DNA of 64,000 nucleotides. It comes from Plecoglossus altivelis. Taxonomy: Eukaryota > Chordata > Actinopteri > Osmeriformes > Plecoglossidae. The notes below the pieces were generated by a model, which was not told where the DNA came from, searched no databases, and saw only the letters and a program-made list of their open reading frames with translations. Location of the stretch: assembly GCA_036571765.1 (NCBI GenBank), contig BROE01000020.1:6375100-6439099 (forward strand). Direction: 5' to 3'. The translations under genes and the position numbers were made by a program. Within the stretch, counting starts at the first letter, position 1; each line of letters begins with the position of its first letter. Positions 1-12,600 of this stretch are shown one piece after another.

Positions 1-27
1 GAGATCAGGGGGAGAACAAATCAGACA

Positions 28-195
28 AAGAGAGAAGGAAAGGGGGAGACAGGGGGAGAAGGAAAGGGGAGACGGAAAAAGGAAAGGGGGAGACAAAGAG
101 AGAAGGAAAGGGGGAGACAGGGAGAGAAGGAAAGGGGGAGACAGGGAGAGAAGGAAAGTGGGAGACAGGGAGAGAAGGAAAGTGGGAGACAGGGA
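28..195. repeat. Purine-rich minisatellite
   Basis: A unit of about 20-24 bases built from GGGGGAGACAGGGAGAGAAG and GAAA recurs with small variants (GGGGAGAC, GTGGGAGAC) at least six times. Both strands are strongly asymmetric: almost all purine on the + strand. Confidence 0.8.
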
Positions 196-1159
196 ATGGT
201 ACGGGGGAATGAAGGAGAGGGGAGTCCAGGAAGAACTGAATTCGATATGAATCAGTTCATTACGTCAGGCAGAAAAACAGCCTGTTAGCTGCCAAGCCAT
301 CATCTAACGGGCCAGAAACAGGTGATGCAGGCGCCCAGCCTGCTTCCAGTAAGAGGAGCTGTCTGTTTTGCTGACATCACCATGACTAACACAAGGAGAC
401 TGGAGGGGCCAGAGGAGCTCCAGCTTCCCTACAGTGATACAGACTTCAGCCACACAAACGCAGATAGGAAAACACACACACACATGCAGTAAACAACAAC
501 AGCTGCCAACCACACTATGTATCTCATACTGGCGGTCATCCAGCCATCTTGTTCATCTCTTCGCTTCATAGCTCTGTAACTGTATCCCGCTCAAGGAAGG
601 TGTGTGCATGTGTGCGTCTGTGTGTGTTTCAATGTTATCGTGGGTGCGAGAGTGTGATAGGGTAACTTCAGCACCTGGGGGGTGGGTGGGACGCACATAG
701 GTTAAGTGTTTCCTCTATTCATGAGCAGGTGAGGGATGCTCTGACTGTATAAGCTCACTTTTCTGACCAAACAATACCCACCCGTTTTGAGTGGAGTGTC
801 CACCCTAAGCCATGAGGAGGAATCCATGCAAGGACACTGAAGTGGGATGAGTCAGTTCACTGGCCTGTTCTTGCACACAATGGACCAACAGATGCTCTGC
901 TGCTCCAGTAATTCAATATACTGGTAATGTATTATGGTAGCAGTGACACACACACACACACAGAGAAAAAGACATCCAAGAAGAGAGATACAAACACACA
1001 CATTCCCATTCACTGAAACATACAATTGTTCGATAATAGCTCAACATTGCCTGCTGGAAAATAACTGTTTGTTCCATAAAATTGTTCTTGGAGACAGCTG
1101 AAGCATGAACCAGCCTACAGTGATGTTTGAATATGTGTGTCGGCATTATGTTAGAGAGG

Positions 1160-1245
1160 AGTGTGTGTATGTGGGTGTGTGTGTGTGCGTGGGTGTGCGT
1201 GTGTATCTGTGTGTGTGTGTGTGTGTGTGTGTGGGTGTGTGTGCG
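1160..1245. repeat. TG-rich microsatellite
   Basis: Interrupted (TG)n with GTGGG and GTGCG variants; the core at about 1205-1232 is pure TG. Reading frames over it give only Cys/Val or His/Thr repeats and are not genes. Confidence 0.9.
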
Positions 1246-3301
1246 CACAGTCTCTGTTTCCACTATAACCTGTTCCTCGTCTTTTGTATCTGGGGGAAAG
1301 TTGACAACCCTTCCCACTTCCATGCCTGTGGGCCACCACCTCAATCATGTGTGCGACGGCTCACAGTGACTGGATCGCAGACAGCCATGTGTGTCTGAGG
1401 TTAGCAGAAGCCAGCCCTGGCAGGAGACTGAAGGTGAGTCACCAACGCAGGGCCACATCAGAGAGAGTGACCACACACTGAGTCAACCTCCCTCTTTCCC
1501 TCTCTCTTTCCCTCTCTCTCCCCCTCTCTCCCTCCTTCACATCCCCAAGGACGCAGCCTGGCAGAGACCACTTATGCCACTTACCCTGTTGCCCCGCTAT
1601 CGGCTGCCAGTTATCAGGCAACATCAAACAGGCAAACACTTCCGAATGGAATGGAATGGAGTTTGAGGAGAGATGAAGGGATCGGAATTGATCTCGTTCC
1701 CAGCCGGAAGAACGTTTGTGTGCCTGTTGTGTCTGTATTGCTTACACTGTCTCCGAAAACAGGAGACCAGCCACAGTGCAATGTGAGGAAGAAGGAACCA
1801 CTTGAAATGTTTTTATTTCATCTACAAATGGTTGGGTACAGAATTAAAATGCCTCAGCAACAGGAAATAAATATAAGTGATCAACAAATGGTGTTACAGT
1901 GTCAGTTTTCAATTAAATTGAAGTAATAAGTAAATACTTCATTCTAACTACTAATAAATGACTACTAGTAGTTTTTAATTCTATGTACCTCTTTCAAACC
2001 AGCCTTAGCTGGGTACAAGATTGGTGTTTGACGCCCTCTATTGTTCGAAAGACGAAGTTCAGGTGAGTCAAGAGAAGTGCAATAGCAGTGCAATACTGAC
2101 CCACATGAGATCATCACTTTATTTAGCTTGCTATCATGTTCTGCCAAGTCATTTCATGACTCACAATCAGATGGGCCGATGGCTTATATAACTGTGGTAA
2201 AGAACATCAGGAGGAAATGTTTCAAGTGTAGGGGTCACTGTTGGGAACAAATACATGAGCAACTGAAAAAAACAGATTAATATCAGATTATTAGAGGCAC
2301 CACAACTGGACTAGTGAAGCATGTCTGAGAGTCAGTGTGGAGTGCAGCAGTTTTCGTTCTAGAACACAAATGTATTTCTTCCTGTTCTCGTGCTGTTAGG
2401 AACCCATACTTTCTCTTCCATCTCTCTTAGTGATCACTCAGTAATCTCCTTCACTGATAATATAATACATATTTTTCTTCAACTGGATGTCTGGCCACCA
2501 TCTCAATCCTCCTCTCTAACTTGGTTATGTTCTTACAATCATCCACTTCCTGTCTTCCCCCATCTTCATCTCCATGTTCATGAGTGTGTTCTTTATTTCA
2601 GACAGGGGGTTTGTCTTAAACATGATAACTCCAATCTGTTTATCTGGACCTTCCTACAAGAGATTATTGCAGAAAACGTGTGACTCTTTCCTTCTATTGT
2701 GTTCTCTGTATTAGGATTTTCTAGAGATCCATTAGAGAGAGGTTGTCTACTACCATCAAAAACTAAAAACTAAAGCAAACTTGAATTGAATTAACTGATA
2801 GTTCTATCACAGAGTCTCAACATGGGCATATAGATAGTCACGAACTCGCTGAATAGTTTATTTAACGACATATTCATTCAAATATTGTATCACAATAAAT
2901 ATAACTGACTTTTACCAGCGATTAAATGTTTTCTATATAGTTTACCAAGTGAAAACACTGCAATGCATACTATTGAACACTTTTGCACTATTGCAATTCG
3001 TTTAATGAGTATGGATGACACCTATATTTACAAAACTAAAGGACAGTCGACAGTCGACCTGTATTTATCATTCTAATAGCTAAAGTAACCATCTGACGCT
3101 AAATACGGCTGTGACATTATGTCGTTTGATGTTATCATTCGAATGTTTTGGTAAAGGTAAAGGTCACAATTAAACCATTCTAAAATGCATTCTATTACGT
3201 TTGAGAATTTAATCAAACATCATTTCATCGACAAGCAGAAACGAAAACGACCAGCAATTTGCACTTACACCGTTACTTACCTTGATATTTCTTATTATTT
3301 C

Positions 3302-6300
3302 ATGACTTCGATGTCGTACGAGATAGGATCTAGTCGGGTGAGATGTATTTCTTCAAATATAAAAATGTTTGACTTGTTTAATTACTGGTAATTTGCTGAT
3401 TTTGATCAACAACTTTTCCCATTTTAGGCCTTTTGCTCTGACAGTGGATCCAGCCTGGATAACTCGCCAGCTGTACAACCTGGCTGGGACCGTGATTACT
3501 ATGCTCAGCAGGTTAGACATAAGAACAAAAAGACAACGTCAAAAAACACAAAACAGATTCAAATGTTTCAAACATAGACAGTATGTGTAAATAGATGGTA
3601 CATGTCTTCTGACTAGACAATCTGTTTCTTCTAGAGAAGAGTCCTGAAGGCTTTCATGGCCTTGCAGGCACAGGAGGAAACTCCACCTCATGTCACCACT
3701 GAGGATATGAAATCCTGGCTCACCTCAAAGGCATCTGCAGCTTTCAGTGACAGGTGAGAGGGCTTTACTATTCACAGTCATCACTTGTCTGAATGGTTCA
3801 ATGGAGAAAGACCTAATAGATAACATTCTTGTCTATTTTTGAATCCCTAGATTTCACAAAGAAATCTGTCAGGACAAAGATCTCTGTGTTGCCCAGCTGG
3901 TAAGCAAGCTGTGAGATAAAGGCACACAACACATAGCTGTTTAACTAACAACCTGGCTATCTGAACCTGCTGCACTCACACTGGAGTAGCAGAAGTTTCA
4001 GTTTGCCAATCGTGTTGTGCGGTTTGCTGTGTTTTCCGGCCATGCTTACATACAGACATGGGAGGTGAACACTCGCCTGAAGCTTGATGAGATGGAGAGA
4101 GAGTTGAAGCATGATAATGTGTTTCAAGTCTCCTCTGCTTCCAATGGGATCAGTCCCTCTATCAAGCCAGTCAGGGAGTCACCACCTTGCCTTCATTCCA
4201 CACCAAACCAGTGAGTCTGACACGAAATACAACACGTATCCACAGTGTTCTGCTGCAATGGAAGCTGAGGTTCTGGTTTGCACTTCTACTGCCCGGCTGG
4301 AGTCTGACATTGTGTTTTATGTTCCTGCTTTCTTGTTGTAGTGTGGACCTTGAGAATAGCACCCCGTCTGTGTCTCAGACGCAGCTCTCAGAGGAGGTTG
4401 CTACCCTGGGCGAAGTTCATCAGGCCCTCGAGGACATGCTCGATGACCTGACCTACCTCCCGGCATCCCGTCCGCACCGCCTCTCAGTGGTGATGGTGGA
4501 CCTGGCCACCCAGCTGCTGCTCAGCATAGGCAGCTACCCCGCCTCCAAGGAGGCCGTGCCGCTGGTGGACCTGGTCGTGTGGGTGATTACGAAGGCCCTG
4601 CAGGAGCTTTTCACCACTGGGAATTTCGCCGATGCTTTCCGAGCAGCTGATCGGATCCACGTCCTCTTTTCCAAGCCTGTGGGCGTTAGAATTGTGAAGT
4701 CGTTGCTTGGAGATCTGCAGCGTATGGCAGGGGGACCCGCTGCCCTGAAGAGCTTCCTGAGTGTCAGAGAGGAAGCCCTGATGAGAAGCGTCCTGAGCGG
4801 CATTGTGATCAACGTCGTCAGCCTGATGGATTGGACCAGATGTCCTTCCTTTGGCTGGACTGGTCCTCTGCTCAGCAGACTCTCCTGGGGTCGCAAGGGT
4901 GTCAACTCTCTCCTTGACAGGAAGGCTCCTGCCTGCCATGCAGAGATCCCAGTGATGGATTCTGCAACACTGAACACCATCATAATGGAACTGCTGGTTA
5001 AGATATTCGCCGATGCACCCCGGAAGGTAGTCTCCTTAATCCTGCTTGACAGTCCCTTTCTGGTTGACCTGGAGAACCACCTGTCTGCGGTCCTAGGGAT
5101 GTCAGTGAGCAGCAGCGAGAGAAAGGCCAGCTTCTCTCTGAAGCCGGCTGAGGTACAGGTGATTGTGGACTCTGTCTACGACCAGCTAGAACGGCGCTCA
5201 GGCGCCAAGATCATCCTGCAGACCAGCGTCTCTTCTAAGACCCAGATGGTGTCCAGAGACATTGCCTGCCTCGTTGTGAGGGCCTTGATCGCTGGAGGCT
5301 CCAGCGTGATCTCTGGAGGCTACTCTGTGACCCCTGGGGACTGTGGAGAGCACTGCAGGGTGGACAGGCCCAAAGCTGAGGATTACTGGACCTTGGCATC
5401 CACTGGAACTGTCCGCGATGCTCTGTTTCTGCACACCGTTGACAGATTGGTGAACAACATCTTCCCTATCAAACCTACAGTATCCATGTTGGGTGACGAT
5501 ATTAGGAAGCGACTCTGCGTGTCGCAGCAGCTTTGGGCTGTTATCCAGGAACTGTGGACCAAAACACCGAAGAGTAACGCTCTCCATCAGGCTCTGCTGA
5601 ATCTGCCCTGTTCTGAACAAGACATGGGGGAGATGGATTATACGCTTGGAGATATGCTCTTTGCTGCGTACTCTCGGGCATTCGGATCAGAAGGTCCTGT
5701 GGATATCGATGCCTTTATAGAGGACGAGGAGCTGTGCTATACGGTCTCCAGCATGGTTGTTGAAAACCTCCTCGATCACTGGACCCCTTCTGAAGGCACC
5801 TGCTTTAATCACCCAGTTGTTACCCACTCGAACCCAGCTGACCTTGTATCAGCTTTTGGAACGGAGGCGAAGGTGGAGGAAGCGACTGTAAGATCTCTAC
5901 TCTAAATACAACATACGTACAGTACTTTTTACAGATCAAAGCTTGTGCTGATGTTGAAAGTATTGTTGTATTTACTCTTTACAGTTGGAAACAAACTTTC
6001 CTGACTTTTGTATCATTGGCAAAACTATGCCAACTGGAGACGGACCAAGCCTCTTAACCAGTGAGTCATTCAACAACATTCAAATACATTTCTCAAGCAC
6101 ATGACAAAGCTCGAACATGCTCATGTTAAAATGTACTTGAATCCCTTGTATTGATCCAGAAGGATGTTGCAAGGAAAGAAATGTGAAATATTTTCCCATG
6201 AATCTTCCAGAGGGACCCTGCAAGACTTCCAGGAAAGGCGTGGGGGGGTTCCTGCGCAGGGCATGGAAGGCTGTGAAGCGAGTAGTCATCTGTGGCTGTG

Positions 6301-6326
6301 GACGAACTGCTTCTGACCTGCAGTAA
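3302..6326 (+). CDS. Uncharacterised tandem-duplicated gene, copy 1 (about 743 aa)
   Basis: I do not recognise this family. A splice model with GT-AG borders stays in frame through eight exons: 3302-3337, 3428-3511, 3635-3753, 3851-3899, 4056-4210, 4342-5887, 5985-6060 and 6160-6326 (2232 nt, stop TAA at 6324). Most of the protein comes from the 1.5-kb sixth exon, which looks largely alpha-helical with leucine/valine-rich segments and no membrane span or catalytic motif that I can name. The last exon adds a basic, cysteine-containing tail (GFLRRAWKAVKR). The start is uncertain: an in-frame ATG at 3185 would add 39 residues, but 3302 gives a compact first exon ending at a good donor. No signal peptide is evident. 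A near-identical copy follows at 8231. AATAAA at 6415 is a plausible polyadenylation signal. Confidence 0.72.
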
Positions 6327-6414
6327 ACCCTGTTTACTCTGGATTACTCCACTGTACTGAAAAGAACTTGAAAATAGATATTTACAAGAGACATTCGAAT
6401 GATTATTTGAAGGA

Positions 6415-6420
6415 ATAAAT
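6415..6420 (+). terminator. Polyadenylation signal of tandem gene copy 1
   Basis: AATAAA lies 89 bases after the stop at 6326, and a GT-rich stretch follows (TTTTGTTGTGTGTG). The same block recurs at 17300, downstream of the corrupted third copy. Confidence 0.6.
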
Positions 6421-6885
6421 TGTTTATTCTTGCTATTTTGTTGTGTGTGACTTATTACTGTGTTTATCACCTACTGGCTATGTAAGATGTGAATGAGTTC
6501 ATATAAATATCAGGCCTGTACTGTGTAAAGAATATGAGCAATCCTGACACCATTGTCAGCTTTACATTCCCTGTTGTTGGACAGAAGAACAGGACACTGG
6601 CAGAATAGCGTTACAAACACATACGTTTATTAATGTGATCAGTGCACACCACCTAACAGGTAAACAAACTGAAGTAGCAGTCTAGAGATCTGTGAGATCA
6701 ATGTTCACCAATATAATACAGAGAAAAACTCCTATGTTGCCTAGGCTTTTGTCTATGCATATTGTGCTATCAAAATGACCATACAATGCATTAAATGAAT
6801 GGGGGAATCAGACAGAATATGCAACCTCCACATCAATGAAATCACCGCGACAGTTGCAATGTATGTGTTTCCTGGCAGTTTGAAA

Positions 6886-6960
6886 ACTACAAGTCCCGCA
6901 ATGCAACCATTCTTCTTTGGAATTGGTTGTCCTACTGAATGCATCTATTGGTTGTGCCTG
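6886..6960 (+). promoter_or_regulatory. Orphan duplicate of the snoRNA-host promoter block
   Basis: ACTACAAGTCCCGCAATGCA at 6886-6905 resembles the ZNF143/STAF binding motif, and two ATTGG (inverted CCAAT) boxes follow within 55 bases. The same block is found at 18002-18075 immediately upstream of the snoRNA host gene. Here it lies between tandem copies 1 and 2 with no host gene downstream. Whether it is active is not visible. Confidence 0.6.
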
Positions 6961-6985
6961 GGAAGACTCTTAATTTCAGTGTCAC

Positions 6986-9900
6986 CTGAAGTTCAGGCGA
7001 GTCGTGAGAAGTGCAATAGCAGTGCAATACTGACCCACATGAGATCATCATTTTATTTAGCTTGCTATCATGTTCTGCCAAGTCATTTCATGACTCACAA
7101 TCAGATGGGTTAATGGCTTATATAACTGTGGTAAAGAACATCAGGAGGAAATGTTTCAAGTGTAGGGGTCACGTTTGAGAACAAATACATGAGCAACTGA
7201 AAAAAACAGATTAGCATCAGATTATTAGAGGCACCACAACTGGACTAGTGAAGCATGTCTGAGAGTCAGTGTGGAGTGCAGCAGTTTTCGTTCTAGAACA
7301 AAAATGTATTTCTTCCTGTTCTTGTGCTGTTAGGAACCCATACTTTCTCTTCCATCTCTCTTAGTGATCACTCAGTGATCTCCCTCACTGATAATATAAT
7401 ACATATTTTTCTTCAACTGGATGTCTGGCCACCATCTCAATCCTCCTCTCTAACTTGGTTATGTTCTTACAATCATCCACTTCCTGTCTTCCCCCATCTT
7501 CATCTCCATGTTCATGAGTGTGTTCTTTATTTCAGACAGGGGGTTTGTCTTAAACACAATAACCCCAATGTGTTTATCTGGACCTTCCTACAAGAGATTA
7601 TTGCAGAAAACGTGTGACTCTTTCCTTCTATTGTGTTCTCTGAATTAGGATTTTCTAGAGATCCATTAGAGAGAGGTTGTCTACTACCATCAAAAACTAA
7701 AAACTAAAGCAAACTTGAATTGGATTAACTGATAGTTCTATCACAGATTCTCAACATGGGCATATAGATAGTCACGAACTTCCTGCATCGTTTATTTAAC
7801 GACATATTTATTCAAGTATTGTATCACAATAAATATAACTGATTTTTACCAGCGATTAAATGTTTTCTATATAGTTTACCAAATGAAAACACTGCAATGC
7901 ATACTATTGAACACTTTTGCACTATTGCAATTCGTTTAATGAGTATGGATAACACCTATATTTACAAAACTAAAGGACAGTCGTCACCTGTATTTATCAT
8001 TCTAATAGCTAAAGTAACCATCTGACGCTAAATACGGCTGTGACATTATGTCGTTTGATGTTATCATTCGAATGTTTTGGTAAAGGTAAAGGTCACAATT
8101 AAACCATTCTAAAATGCATTCTATTACGTTTGAGAATTTCATCAAACATCATTTCATCGACAAGCAGAAACGAAAACGACCAGCAATTTGCTCTTACACC
8201 GTTACTTACCTTGATATTTCTTATTATTTCATGACTTCGATGTCGTACGAGATAGGATCTAGTCGGGTGAGATATATTTCTTCAAATATAAAAATGTTTG
8301 ACTTGTTTAATTACTGGTAATTTGCTGATTTTGATCAACAACTTTTCCCATTTTAGGCCTTTTGCTCTGACAGTGGATCCAGTCTGGATAACTCGCCAGC
8401 TGTACAGCCTGGCTGGGACCGTGATTACTATGCTCAGCAGGTTAGACATAAGAACAAAAAGACAACGTCAAAAAACACAAAACAGATTAAAATGTTTCAA
8501 GCATAGACAGTATGTGTAAATAGATGGTACATGTCTTCTGACTAGACAATCTGTTTCTTCTAGAGAGGAGTCCTGAAGGCTTTCATGGCCTTGCAGGCAC
8601 AGGAGGAAACTCCACCTCATGTCACCACTGAGGATATGAAATCCTGGCTCACCTCAAAGGCATCTGCAGCTTTCAGTGACAGGTGAGAGGGCTTTACTAT
8701 TCACAGTCATCACTTGTCTGAACGGTTCAATGGAGAAAGACCTAATAGATAACGTTCTTCTCTATTTTTGAATCCCTAGATTTCACAAAGAAATCAGTCA
8801 GGGCAAAGATCTCTGTGTTGCTCAGCTGGTAAGCAAGCTGTGAGATAAAGGCACACAACACATAGCTGTTTAACTAACAACCTGGCTATCTGAACCTGCT
8901 GCACTCACACTGGAGTAGCAGAAGTTTCAGTTTGCCAATCATGGTGTGCGGTTTGCTGTGTTTTCCGGCCTTGCTTACATACAGACATGGGAGGTGAACA
9001 CTCGCCTGAAGCTTGATGAGATGGAGAGAGAGTTGAAGCATGGTAACACGTTTCCAGTCTCCTCTGCTTCCAATGAGATCAGTCCCTCTATCAAGCCAGT
9101 CAGGGAGTCACCACCTTGCCTTCATTCCACACCAAACCAGTGAGTCTGACATGAAATACAACACGTATCCACAGTGTTCTGCTGCAATGGAAGCCGAGGT
9201 TCTGGTTTGCACTTCTACTGCCTGGCTGGAGTCTGACATTGTGTTTTATGTTCCTGCTTTCTTGTTGTAGAGTGGACCTTGTGAATAGCGCCCCGTCTGT
9301 GTCTCAGACGCAGCTCTCAGAGGAGGCTGCTACCCTGGGCGAAGTTCATCGGGCTCTTGAGGACATGCTCGATGACCTGACCTACCTCCCGGCATCCCGT
9401 CCGCACCGCCTCTCAGCGGTGATGGTGGACCTTGCCACCCAGCTGCTGCTCAGCATAGGCAGCTACCCCGCCTCCAAGGAGGCCGTGCCGCTGGTGGACC
9501 TGGTCGTGTGGGTGATTACGAAGGCCCTGCAGGAGCTTTTCACCACCGGGAATTTTGCCGATGCTTTCCGAGCAGCCGATCGGATCCACGTCCTCTTTTC
9601 CAAGCCTGTGGGCGTTAGAATTGTGAAGTCGTTGCTTGGAGATCTGCAGCGTATGGCAGGGGGACCCGCTGCCCTGAAGAGCCTCCTGAGTGTCAGAGAG
9701 GAAGCCCTGATGAGAAGCGTCCTGAGCGGCATTGTAATCAACGTCGTCAGCCTGATGGATTGGACCAGATGTCCTTCCTTTGGCTGGACTGGTCCTCTGC
9801 TCAGCAGACTCTCCTGGGGTCGCAAGGGTGTCAACTCTCTCCTTGACAGGAAGGCTCCTGCCTGCCATGCAGAGATCCCAGTGATGGATTCTGCAACACT

Positions 9901-11207
9901 GAACACCATCATGATGGAACTGCTGGTTAAGATATTCGCCGATGCACCCCGGAAGGTAGTCTCCTTAATCCTGCTTGACAGTCCCTTTCTGGTTGACCTG
10001 GAGAACCACCTATCTGCGGTCCTAGGGATGTCAGTGAGCAGCAGCGAGAGAAAGGCTAGCTTCTCTCTGAAGCCGGCCGAGGTACAGGGGATTGTGGACT
10101 CTGTCTACGACCAGCTAGAACGGCGCTCAGGCGCCAAGATCATCCTCCAGACCAGCGTCTCTTCTAAGACCCAGATGGTGTCCAGAGACATTGCCTGCCT
10201 CGTTGTGAGGGCCTTGATCGCTGGAGGCTCCAGCGTGATCTCTGGAGGCTACTCTGTGACCCCTGGGGACTGTGGAAAACACTGCAGGGTGGACAGGCCC
10301 AAAGCTGAGGATTACTGGACCTTGGCATCCACTGGAACTGTCCGCGATGCTCTGTTTCTGCACACCGTTGACAGATTGGTGAACAACATCTTCCCTATCA
10401 AACCTACAGTATCCATGTTGGGTGACGATATTAGGAAGCGACTCTGCGTGTCGCAGCAGCTTTGGGCTGTTATCCAGGAACTGTGGACCAAAACACCGAA
10501 GAGTAACGCTCTCCATCAGGCTCTGCTGAATCTGCCCTGTTCTGAACAAGACATGGGGGAGATGGATTATACGCTTGGAGATATGCTCTTTGCTGCGTAC
10601 TCTCGGGCATTCGGATCAGAAGGTCCTGTGGATATCGATGCCTTTATAGAGGACGAGGAGCTGTGCTATATGGTCTCCAGCATGGTTGTTGAAAACCTCC
10701 TCGATCACTGGACCCCTTCTGAAGGCACCTGCTTTAATCACCCAGTTGTTACCCACTCGAACCCAGCTGACCTTGTATCAGCTTTTGGAACGGAGGCGAA
10801 GGTGGAGGAAGCCACAGTAAGCTCTCTACTCTAAATACAGCATACGTACAGTACTGTTTTCAGATCAAAGCTTGTGCTGATGTTGAAAGTATTGTTGTTT
10901 TTACTCTTTACAGTTGGAAACAAACTTTCCTGACTTTTGTATCATCGGCAAAACTATGCCAACTGGAGACGGACCAAGCCTCTTCACCAGTGAGTCATTC
11001 AACAACATTCAAATACATTTCTCAAGCACATGACAAAGCTTGCACATGTTCATGTTAAAATGTACTTGAATGCCTTGTATTGATCCAGAAGGATGTTGCG
11101 AGGAAAGTAATGTGAAATATTTTCCCATGAATCTTCCAGAGGGACCCTGCAAGACTTCCAGGAAAGGCGTGGGGGGGTTCCTGCGCAGGGCATGGAAGAT
11201 CTCTGGG
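6986..11207 (+). repeat. Tandem unit 2 of the direct repeat, cut by assembly gap
   Basis: This repeats unit 1 with a constant 4929-base offset through all exons and introns as far as about 11196. There the sequence switches to ATCTCTGGG and then N. No frameshift separates it from copy 1 over the coding exons. Confidence 0.92.
8231..11207 (+). CDS. Uncharacterised tandem-duplicated gene, copy 2 (3' end lost in gap)
   Basis: Same gene model as copy 1 shifted by 4929: exons 8231-8266, 8357-8440, 8564-8682, 8780-8828, 8985-9139, 9271-10816, 10914-10989 and a last exon from 11089 that is interrupted by the N run at 11208. Splice sites are kept. In the large exon I count about a dozen amino-acid replacements relative to copy 1 (for example E to V, T to A, V to A, F to L, V to G, E to K, T to M) and a similar number of silent changes, so both copies look open but the protein evolves fast. 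In the last exon the match to copy 1 stops at GGCATGGAAG. What follows before the gap is not homologous, so the C-terminus is unknown. Confidence 0.7.
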
Positions 11208-11298
11208 NNNNNNNNNNNNNNNNNNNNNNNNNNNNNNNNNNNNNNNNNNNNNNNNNNNNNNNNNNNNNNNNNNNNNNNNNNNNNNNNNNNNNNNNNNN
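11208..11298. other. Assembly gap (91 N)
   Basis: A run of N inside the last exon of tandem copy 2. The sequence on the right (from 11299) does not continue unit 2, so the true distance and order here are unknown. Confidence 0.99.
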
Positions 11299-12151
11299 CA
11301 AAAGAGGCATGCAGTGTTGCACAAACCCGTGAAATATGGAGGAAATGGAATGAAGTGTTTTTGATGACGAGAAACTCTCTGTACTGTGCTTTCTGGCATG
11401 GTGTTTGAGCCAATCAACCATCTGTTTGGTTTCTAAATTACTTGCAGAGTAACAGACTTCACGGTAATTACATTTCAGCTCAATTTGCTAGGCTTTTTGA
11501 CTTTTTTGCTTTAAATCGACAAAGGCTCCTTTTGTAGTTATTTTATTCTTAATACTTAACTGAGTGGAGAGAAATGCACGTTGTGTTCTTTGTGAGGATT
11601 GGATCCAGAGTTCTAGATTTACTAATGCAGAAGCACACGCCCTCCTTTATCGCCTTAAAAGAACCCCGTTCACCTTGATTGAATCTCATTCACCTCAGAA
11701 TAATCCATTCAGACACATGTAGACCCAAGTATCTTCAGTGCTCTGCTCCCAACCACACCCATGTCTAGGAACCACAGTCAGTCTGGGGATGCGGTTGTCT
11801 GGAGGAGTAGGGTGCATTGTGGGCTGCTGGGACTTGTTCCCATAGGCAGACACACCCTTCTGCACCGCTGTCTTCACAGACGTTTGAGCACCGTTTTGAT
11901 CAGTAGCATGATTTCATTTCTATTTGTAGTCATGTGACCTGCATATGGTCCGTTCCTTTATATCTGACTCCTGTTAAATAGGAGTCACTGAATACTGGAA
12001 AAACACATGCCAGGCCCTTTCGTCTAATACATGTTCCTCTCCCCTCTCTTCCTCTCTCTCTCTCTCTCGCCTCTCTCTCTCTCTCTCTCTCTCTCCTCTC
12101 TTCTCTCTCTCTCTCTCTCCGCTCCCCTCTCCTCTCTCTTCTCTCTCTCTC

Positions 12152-12185
<34 letters not shown>

Positions 12186-12600
12186 CCTCCCTCTCTCTCG
12201 TCTTTCTCTCTCTCTCCTTCCTCTCCTCTCTCTCTCTCTCTCTCGCTCTGCCCCAGGGATCAGTAAAGTCACCCGAGCCTCCTTATTCGTCCCTGTTCTG
12301 TGAAGCGCTCAAATCAATTACTCCTGTCATCAGAGGGCAAACATCAGACAGCCCTCTTCCATCCCTCCTCCCCAGTTTGTCTTCAATCTGTCCTCACCCT
12401 CAGCCTCATTACTGTTCTTCTGGCTGTGCCCAGCCTCCTCCTCTACCCTTTCCTCTGTCTTGGCGTGGCCTCAGGCACCAGATGCAGCTCTGCTAAGTGG
12501 CACACACAGAAACTCAGAACTGGGCTCCACCAGAACAATCATCTGAGCCTTCGGACTCTGTGGCCAATGACAGTACTCTCTGACTGAAATACTGTTTTCC
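11299..12600. other. Intergenic stretch with CT microsatellite, no gene seen
   Basis: Between the first gap and the noisy third-copy region I see no exon that I can support. It contains the CT-rich tract at 12035-12245 and ordinary-looking AT-balanced sequence otherwise. It does not match tandem units 1 or 2 by eye. Confidence 0.5.
12035..12245. repeat. (CT)n low-complexity tract
   Basis: About 210 bases of almost pure CT/TCTC with sparse G interruptions. Long SER/LEU or ARG/GLU frames over it are artefacts of the repeat. Confidence 0.95.

Larger units (their letters stand above)
1..2050. other. Intergenic region, no gene seen
   Basis: I see no convincing exon here. The open frames in this stretch are low-complexity translations of CA/TG and CT repeats. 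It holds a purine-rich tandem repeat at the left edge, (CA)n at about 945-962, a TG-rich microsatellite at about 1160-1245 and a CT-rich stretch at about 1492-1535. It is the left flank of the 4.93-kb tandem array that begins near 2055. Confidence 0.6.
2055..6985 (+). repeat. Tandem unit 1 of a 4.93-kb direct repeat
   Basis: Sequence from about 2055 is repeated from about 6991 in the same orientation. The shift is 4934 bases at 2390/7324 and 4929 bases from 3185/8114 onward, a 5-base indel between. Exons, introns and flanks are all nearly identical by eye. The unit holds one complete multi-exon gene (3302-6326) and ends with a block (about 6845-6962) that is also found at the promoter of the snoRNA host gene at 17955-18075. 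Confidence 0.93.

Noticed and set aside
913..1370. Several long open frames over TG/CA repeats
   Set aside because: They translate a microsatellite, have no splice context and show no protein-like composition.
4484..5620. Minus-strand open frames of 140-151 codons inside the tandem gene, repeated at 9413-10549
   Set aside because: They mirror the large coding exon of the + strand gene and are duplicated only because the exon is; no independent gene signals.
12024..12303. Open frames rich in Arg/Glu or Ser/Leu
   Set aside because: Pure products of the (CT)n tract.
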